Positions 26,598 through 30,186 of a stretch of DNA of 30,186 nucleotides are shown here, piece after piece. The notes below the pieces were generated by a model, which had not been told where the DNA came from, did not search any database, and was given only the letters and a program-made list of their open reading frames with translations. Source of the DNA: CAYYJM01 sp964471755 (GTDB lineage: Bacteria; Planctomycetota; Planctomycetia; Gemmatales; Gemmataceae); assembly GCA_964471755.1 (NCBI GenBank), contig CAYYJM010000048.1:1-30186 (forward strand). Direction: 5' to 3'. Made by a program: the position numbers and the translations under genes. The number at the start of each line of letters is the position of its first letter. The stretch's first letter is position 1.

Positions 26598-26634
26598 TGC
26601 ATCCTTGACACTCCCCCCCTGCATCCTTCACACT
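26598..26634. repeat. Tandem 15-bp direct repeat, 22-bp period
   Basis: TGCATCCTTGACACT at 26598-26612 and TGCATCCTTCACACT at 26620-26634 (14 of 15 identical), separated by a C-rich spacer. The 22-bp period is close to two helical turns, which would place both copies on one face of the DNA, as for a regulator binding in pairs. The first copy includes TTGACA. Confidence 0.6.
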
Positions 26635-26681
26635 ACCGTAGCGGTTACAACAGAACGATCGACCAGGCACTCGCCACGCCG

Positions 26682-26707
26682 GTGAAAACGAGCTAGAATT
26701 GTTTCAC
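26682..26707 (+). promoter_or_regulatory. Inverted repeat flanking a -10-like hexamer
   Basis: GTGAAA (26682-26687) and TTTCAC (26702-26707) flank TAGAAT (26694-26699), one mismatch from TATAAT. No good -35 box is seen at the right distance. It could be an operator over the exbB promoter; weak on its own. Confidence 0.3.
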
Positions 26708-26802
26708 GTCCGGTACGAATCAACCCCGCGTGGAACTCTTCCAGGTCGCTTCACGTCTCAGAGTTGATCCTGTTCGGACCGAGTGCCACCGAAACCTGGA
26801 TT

Positions 26803-26836
26803 CGGACAACCCATTGCCAGGAGAGGCGGTTGTCCG
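26803..26836 (+). promoter_or_regulatory. Hairpin in the exbB leader
   Basis: CGGACAACC (26803-26811) and GGTTGTCCG (26828-26836) form a perfect 9-bp stem with a 16-nt loop. The loop contains AGGAGAGG, a Shine-Dalgarno-like string, and the stem ends 31 nt before the exbB ATG. There is no U-tract, so it is not a simple terminator. A translation-control or RNA-stability element is possible. Confidence 0.5.
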
Positions 26837-26867
26837 TGTGAGTCATCCGAACCAAGGATAATGCACC

Positions 26868-27728
26868 ATGTCGTCGTTGCTTCCGTCACGCTGGTCTCTC
26901 CTGCTTCTTGCCGGTTTGCTGGGGTTTGTTCTTCTCGCGTACACTCCGGTCGGCGGAAACGTCGCGCAGGCTCAGGAAGAGGGGGGGGCCGTAGAGCAGC
27001 CGGCCGGGGCCGCCCCGGCTGCCGAGGCGAAGAAACATGACAGTCTCCTGTGGCACATCATCAAGTCGGCCGGCCTGGTGTTCGGCCCCTTGCTGCTCGT
27101 CATCTCGATCATGCTGGTGACCCTCATCGTCTTGCTGCTGATGGATCTGCGCCTGGGCACCTGCGTTCCGCCTGGCTTCGTCGAGGAGTTCACTGACACG
27201 GTCAACAAGAAACGCTTCAAGGAAGCCTTTGAGATGGCCAAGGAGGAGGAATCCTACCTGGGTCGGGTTCTCACCACCGGCATGGGACGCTTGCAGTACG
27301 GCATCGAGGACGCCCGCGAGGCGGCCTTCAACATGGTCGATAGCATCGAGGCGGGCAAGAAGCAGTTGATCACCTACCTGGCCACGATCGGCACCCTGGG
27401 ACCGCTGCTCGGTCTGGTCGGTACGGTGTTCGGTATGATTCTCGCGTTCATGGAACTGTCGGCCGGTGGCACCCCCGACCCGAAGAAACTGGCCGACGGC
27501 ATCTCGCACGCCCTCGTGGTGACGCTGCTCGGTATCGCCCTGTCGGTGCCGGCCATCTTCGCGCATGCGTTCTTCTCCAACGCCCTGAGCCGAATCAAGC
27601 ACGACGTGTCGAACATCGCCGACGACCTGCTGACCCAGATGTACCACAGTTCGCGCAAGGGCGGTGCCGCCGCCGAGACGCCTGCCGCCACGGCCGACGC
27701 TCGTAATCCATCGATCCGGCCACGGTAA
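26868..27728 (+). CDS. MotA/TolQ/ExbB proton channel family protein
   Basis: 286 residues. An N-terminal signal peptide (hydrophobic core about 10-25, A-Q-A-Q near 34) is followed by an Ala/Pro/Glu linker. Three transmembrane helices lie at about 70-94, 168-195 and 213-236, the ExbB/TolQ arrangement. The second carries G-T-L-G-P-L-L-G-L-V-G-T-V-F-G-M, the family signature. ExbB pentamers with ExbD use the proton motive force to drive energy transfer across the envelope. A cleaved signal peptide ahead of the channel domain is common in the longer ExbB subgroup. AGGA lies about 10 nt before the ATG. It is the first gene of a four-gene unit, 18 bp before the first exbD. Confidence 0.94.
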   Translation: MSSLLPSRWSLLLLAGLLGFVLLAYTPVGGNVAQAQEEGGAVEQPAGAAPAAEAKKHDSLLWHIIKSAGLVFGPLLLVISIMLVTLIVLLLMDLRLGTCVPPGFVEEFTDTVNKKRFKEAFEMAKEEESYLGRVLTTGMGRLQYGIEDAREAAFNMVDSIEAGKKQLITYLATIGTLGPLLGLVGTVFGMILAFMELSAGGTPDPKKLADGISHALVVTLLGIALSVPAIFAHAFFSNALSRIKHDVSNIADDLLTQMYHSSRKGGAAAETPAATADARNPSIRPR

Positions 27729-27746
27729 TCCGAAGGGGAAAGAGCC

Positions 27747-28307
27747 ATGAGTCACGGTCCCGCCGGGGAAGGCGCAGCAGCAGGCCCGAATCTCACCCCG
27801 CTTCTGGACGTGGTGTTGCAGCTGGTGATGTTCTTCATGATGTGCGTCAACTTCACCCAGGAACAGGCGACGGCCGACGTCAAGTTGCCCGCCGCCGAGG
27901 CTGCTCGTCCGGTCGAGCAGGGCGAAAACGACGTTCTGTACGTCAACATGAAACCCTTCAAGCTGGATGACTGGGCCGACCGGACGCCGGAATTCATCGA
28001 ACGAGTCCAGCGGACGTTCCGCAATCAGGGCGACACCATGGTCATGGTCGTCGGCAAGGATCCGATGCGCCCCATTGATGCCAAGGTCTGGCTGGGCCAG
28101 TTCTACAAGGACCGCCAGAACGAGGTTCGTCGATTGGAGAATAACCCGAACGCTCCCGTCAAGACGATCATCATCCTGCGGGCTGACGAGGAACTGAACT
28201 GCGATCAGGTCTACCAGATGATGGACATCGCCAAGGTTCTCGGCGTCAAGGAGTTGCGTCTGCGGGCCAAGATCAAGCAAAATCCCAAGACTGGAGGCAA
28301 ACCGTGA
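27747..28307 (+). CDS. ExbD/TolR-type protein, first copy
   Basis: 186 residues. Single N-terminal transmembrane helix (about 16-35) containing N-L-T-P-L-L-D-V-V-L-Q-L, with Asp21 as the membrane aspartate that carries protons in ExbD and TolR. The rest is a periplasmic domain of about 150 residues, including an inserted N-E-V-R-R-L-E-N-N-P region. The C-terminal L-R-A-D-E-x-L-x-x-D-Q-V-Y-x-x-M-D is the usual ExbD fold end. A good GAAGGGG-like site lies about 10 nt before the ATG. Its stop overlaps the next gene's GTG by 4 bp, so the two exbD genes are translationally coupled. Confidence 0.92.
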   Translation: MSHGPAGEGAAAGPNLTPLLDVVLQLVMFFMMCVNFTQEQATADVKLPAAEAARPVEQGENDVLYVNMKPFKLDDWADRTPEFIERVQRTFRNQGDTMVMVVGKDPMRPIDAKVWLGQFYKDRQNEVRRLENNPNAPVKTIIILRADEELNCDQVYQMMDIAKVLGVKELRLRAKIKQNPKTGGKP

Positions 28308-28870
28308 GTCGACGTCGTCACGTAGAAGCGGTTGGTGACGTGGACCTGCCGATCACGCCCATGCTCGACATGGCCTTCCAGTTACTGACGTTCTTCATCT
28401 TCACCTTTCACCCGTCGGCCGTCGAGGGGCAGATGGCCCTGACGCTGCCGACGGAGCAGGTCACGGCCAACAGTCAGCCGATTGACCCGTCGGCCAAGCC
28501 GAACAAGGAAGAACTGCCCGAGCCGACGATTGAGCTGGTCATTCTGGTCAAACCGCAGGCACTCGGCGGCGAGGCTCCGATCATTGTCGAGGCGAAGTCG
28601 GTGCGGACCCAGATTGCCGACAAGGATGCGCTCCGGGTGCATCTGAAGGAGATCTTCGACCGCGAAAATGCCGGCATCGAGGCGGAACTCAAGACGGTGC
28701 CGGCCGCCAAGCGAGAGGATCGCCGCAAGGAACTGGTCGCCAAGCTGGGCATCAAGGTCCAGCCGACCAGTGCCGTCAAGTGGGGCCAGGTCGTCGAGAT
28801 CATGGATCTGTGCCGGGCCGTGGGTTTCACCAGTGTCTCGTTCGCCAGGCCGCCCGACTATAATCTGTAG
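28304..28870 (+). CDS. ExbD/TolR-type protein, second copy
   Basis: 188 residues from GTG 28304 in the sequence GTGA, which includes the stop of the first copy. Transmembrane helix (about 16-35) with L-P-I-T-P-M-L-D-M-A-F-Q-L and the conserved Asp22. The periplasmic part has a Pro/Glu-rich segment and a charged insert (about 100-150) before V-V-E-I-M-D-L-C-R-A-V-G-F. The two copies share the helix motif but little else, suggesting an unequal ExbD pair rather than a recent duplication. It is 76 bp before the last gene of the unit. Confidence 0.92.
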   Translation: MSRRRHVEAVGDVDLPITPMLDMAFQLLTFFIFTFHPSAVEGQMALTLPTEQVTANSQPIDPSAKPNKEELPEPTIELVILVKPQALGGEAPIIVEAKSVRTQIADKDALRVHLKEIFDRENAGIEAELKTVPAAKREDRRKELVAKLGIKVQPTSAVKWGQVVEIMDLCRAVGFTSVSFARPPDYNL

Positions 28871-28946
28871 TCGAGGGGCGGGGAGAGCCATTTCCGGGAA
28901 CTCCGCCCCGAAGAATCGCGTCGAAGTGAAGGTATGAGGATCTTTC

Positions 28947-30128
28947 ATGTCCAGCCGCAGGCGAACAACGTATGGGATGCTGCTGCTCGCTCTGAGCGGA
29001 TCGCTTCTCTGCGCGCCGTTGGCCTCGGCTCAGACAGAGGTTCCGCCGGGTCGGCCGCTCTTCGGCCTGCCCATCGTCCATGCGGATCACCTGGCCGTCC
29101 TGGCCCTCGGCTCGGCGGCCGATCCGGGCCTGGGCAGCCTTGCCGTCTGCTCGGACCTGATCGCCGGCACCCATCCGGACGTGCGGGTGTGGGAGATCCA
29201 GCCGCTGGCGTTGTCGTCTCAGTTCCAGGTCAGCGCCGGAGCGGGAACGGCGTTCCTGGCCGGAGCCAGTTCCCTCGGCACCGGGCCGTTGCCATCGGGG
29301 CTGACCCTCCTGGCGACGTTCCGCTGGGGTGATGTCACCGACATCTGGACCCTGCGCGATACCACCCGGGTCGAGCCGATTCCGCCGCTGCTGCTCGACC
29401 TTGTCCAGGATAGCCGGGGTATCCCGGCGGCAGTGAGCGATGATCTGGAGCTGCGCGCCTATTTCGCCTTCCTGGCGGCGGCCCACCGAACGCCTCGGAG
29501 CGTCCTGGAGAAGGCCGCTCGTACTGATGTGACCTACGCCCACCTGTTTACCGAACCGGGCAAGTTTCGCGGTCAGGTCGTCGAGTTGCGCGGCCAGCTT
29601 CGCCGCATCCGCAAGTTCGAGGCTCCGGCCTCGGCGCGCATCGCGGGCATCCCCTACCTGTACGAGGGGTGGATCTTCTACAAGACCCTGGGCGGAAACC
29701 CGTTCTGCGTCCTGTTCACCGAACTGCCCAAAGGACTACAGGTGGCCGAGGAGATGGACATCCCGGTCAAGTTCGCCGGCTACTTCTACAAGAGATACCG
29801 CTACGTCCCGGCCGACCAGCCCGCCGGTCGGTCGGACTACAAGCGGGAGGCCCCGCTCCTGATCGGCCACGCTCCCACGCCGCTCGGCCCGGGAGAAATC
29901 GTCGCTCCCGGCAAGGAGGACACGAACTGGGCCAAGGCTCTGCTGCCGATCTTTGTGGGCGGGATCATCGTCACCGTCGTCGTCGGCTTCGTGGTGCTGC
30001 TCTGGACCCGGCGAGCCGATCGGACGATCAAGAACCGGCTGGCGGCCCTTCGCCAGCGGGATGAGTTGCAGTTGCCCCCGCCCGACGAGGAAGGCCCCGA
30101 CCACGAATCCGGTCGGGTGCCAGCGTGA
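28947..30128 (+). CDS. Secreted, C-terminally anchored protein of unknown function in the exbBD operon
   Basis: 393 residues from ATG 28947, with GAGGA about 7 nt upstream. Signal peptide at about 1-29 (hydrophobic core, then A-S-A-Q). The middle (about 195-320) contains F-R-G-Q-V-V-E-L-R-G-Q-L-R and I-P-V-K-F-A-G-Y-F-Y-K-R-Y-R, strand patterns that suggest an OB-like beta-barrel. One transmembrane segment (about 332-354) is followed by a short, charged cytoplasmic tail (R-R-A-D-R-T-I-K-N-R). Position directly after ExbB-ExbD-ExbD suggests it is an accessory or load of that energy transducer. I do not recognise a named family. Confidence 0.86.
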   Translation: MSSRRRTTYGMLLLALSGSLLCAPLASAQTEVPPGRPLFGLPIVHADHLAVLALGSAADPGLGSLAVCSDLIAGTHPDVRVWEIQPLALSSQFQVSAGAGTAFLAGASSLGTGPLPSGLTLLATFRWGDVTDIWTLRDTTRVEPIPPLLLDLVQDSRGIPAAVSDDLELRAYFAFLAAAHRTPRSVLEKAARTDVTYAHLFTEPGKFRGQVVELRGQLRRIRKFEAPASARIAGIPYLYEGWIFYKTLGGNPFCVLFTELPKGLQVAEEMDIPVKFAGYFYKRYRYVPADQPAGRSDYKREAPLLIGHAPTPLGPGEIVAPGKEDTNWAKALLPIFVGGIIVTVVVGFVVLLWTRRADRTIKNRLAALRQRDELQLPPPDEEGPDHESGRVPA

Positions 30129-30186
30129 GTTCCTGAGGTGGTGTGAATTCTTCCGTCTTCCATCGATCATGACGTGGCCGTTTCGC

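Larger units (their letters stand above)
26554..26867. other. 314-bp intergenic region before exbB
   Basis: No convincing gene. It has clearly lower GC than the genes around it and holds three structured elements listed separately: a 15-bp direct repeat, an inverted repeat around a TAGAAT hexamer, and a 9-bp-stem hairpin just upstream of exbB. It probably contains the promoter and leader of the exbB-exbD-exbD operon. Confidence 0.6.

Noticed and set aside
30129..30186. Possible start of another gene at the window end
   Set aside because: An ATG near 30169 has no clear ribosome site and only a few codons are visible.

Overview
The window is GC-rich and densely packed with long genes, and its gene content points to a planctomycete, probably of the Gemmata/Isosphaera type. 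The clues are two very large Hanks-type Ser/Thr kinases with TPR or Sel1 tails, a DUF4062-STAND ATPase, a DUF4058 protein, a large bacterial alpha-2-macroglobulin carrying a G-P-D-G-K-V-G-T-x-D-D-I segment, and an ExbB-ExbD-ExbD operon. This taxonomic call is from gene content only. Two runs of exactly 10 N (2234-2243 and 10846-10855) are scaffold gaps of unknown true size. Each one interrupts a gene, so this is probably a draft or metagenome-assembled scaffold.

Layout. 83-5436 (-): alpha-2-macroglobulin with a thioester motif, split by the first gap. 5588-9925 (+): membrane-anchored DUF4062-STAND-TPR ATPase, divergent from the macroglobulin. 9939-13291 (-): a run of six same-strand genes, in transcription order a small protein and a HEPN-domain protein overlapping by ATGA, a PfkB sugar kinase, hicA, hicB (split by the second gap) and pxpA. 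13548-17287 (+): a beta-lactamase-fold serine hydrolase whose stop overlaps the start of a Ser/Thr kinase-TPR protein. 17307-21884 (-): a 1525-residue kinase with about 20 Sel1 repeats. 22096-22836 (+): DUF4058 protein. 22889-25519 (-): alpha-glucan phosphorylase. 25612-26553 (+): UDP-glucuronate decarboxylase-type epimerase. 26868-30128 (+): ExbB, ExbD, ExbD and a secreted/membrane protein, almost certainly one operon.

How the genes may work together. Three large signalling proteins (STAND ATPase, kinase-TPR, kinase-Sel1) sit within about 16 kb. Each joins a nucleotide-using domain to protein-interaction repeats. Between them lie two small toxin-antitoxin-like pairs (HicAB, and HEPN plus an unusual partner). 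The right third is envelope and carbohydrate metabolism: glucan phosphorolysis, UDP-xylose synthesis and a proton-motive-force energy transducer. No tRNA, rRNA, CRISPR array, transposase or phage gene was recognised.

The best candidates for something under-described are the HEPN/partner pair, the STAND protein with a zinc ribbon, transmembrane helix and extracytoplasmic domain, and the pseudopilin-like insertion in the macroglobulin.
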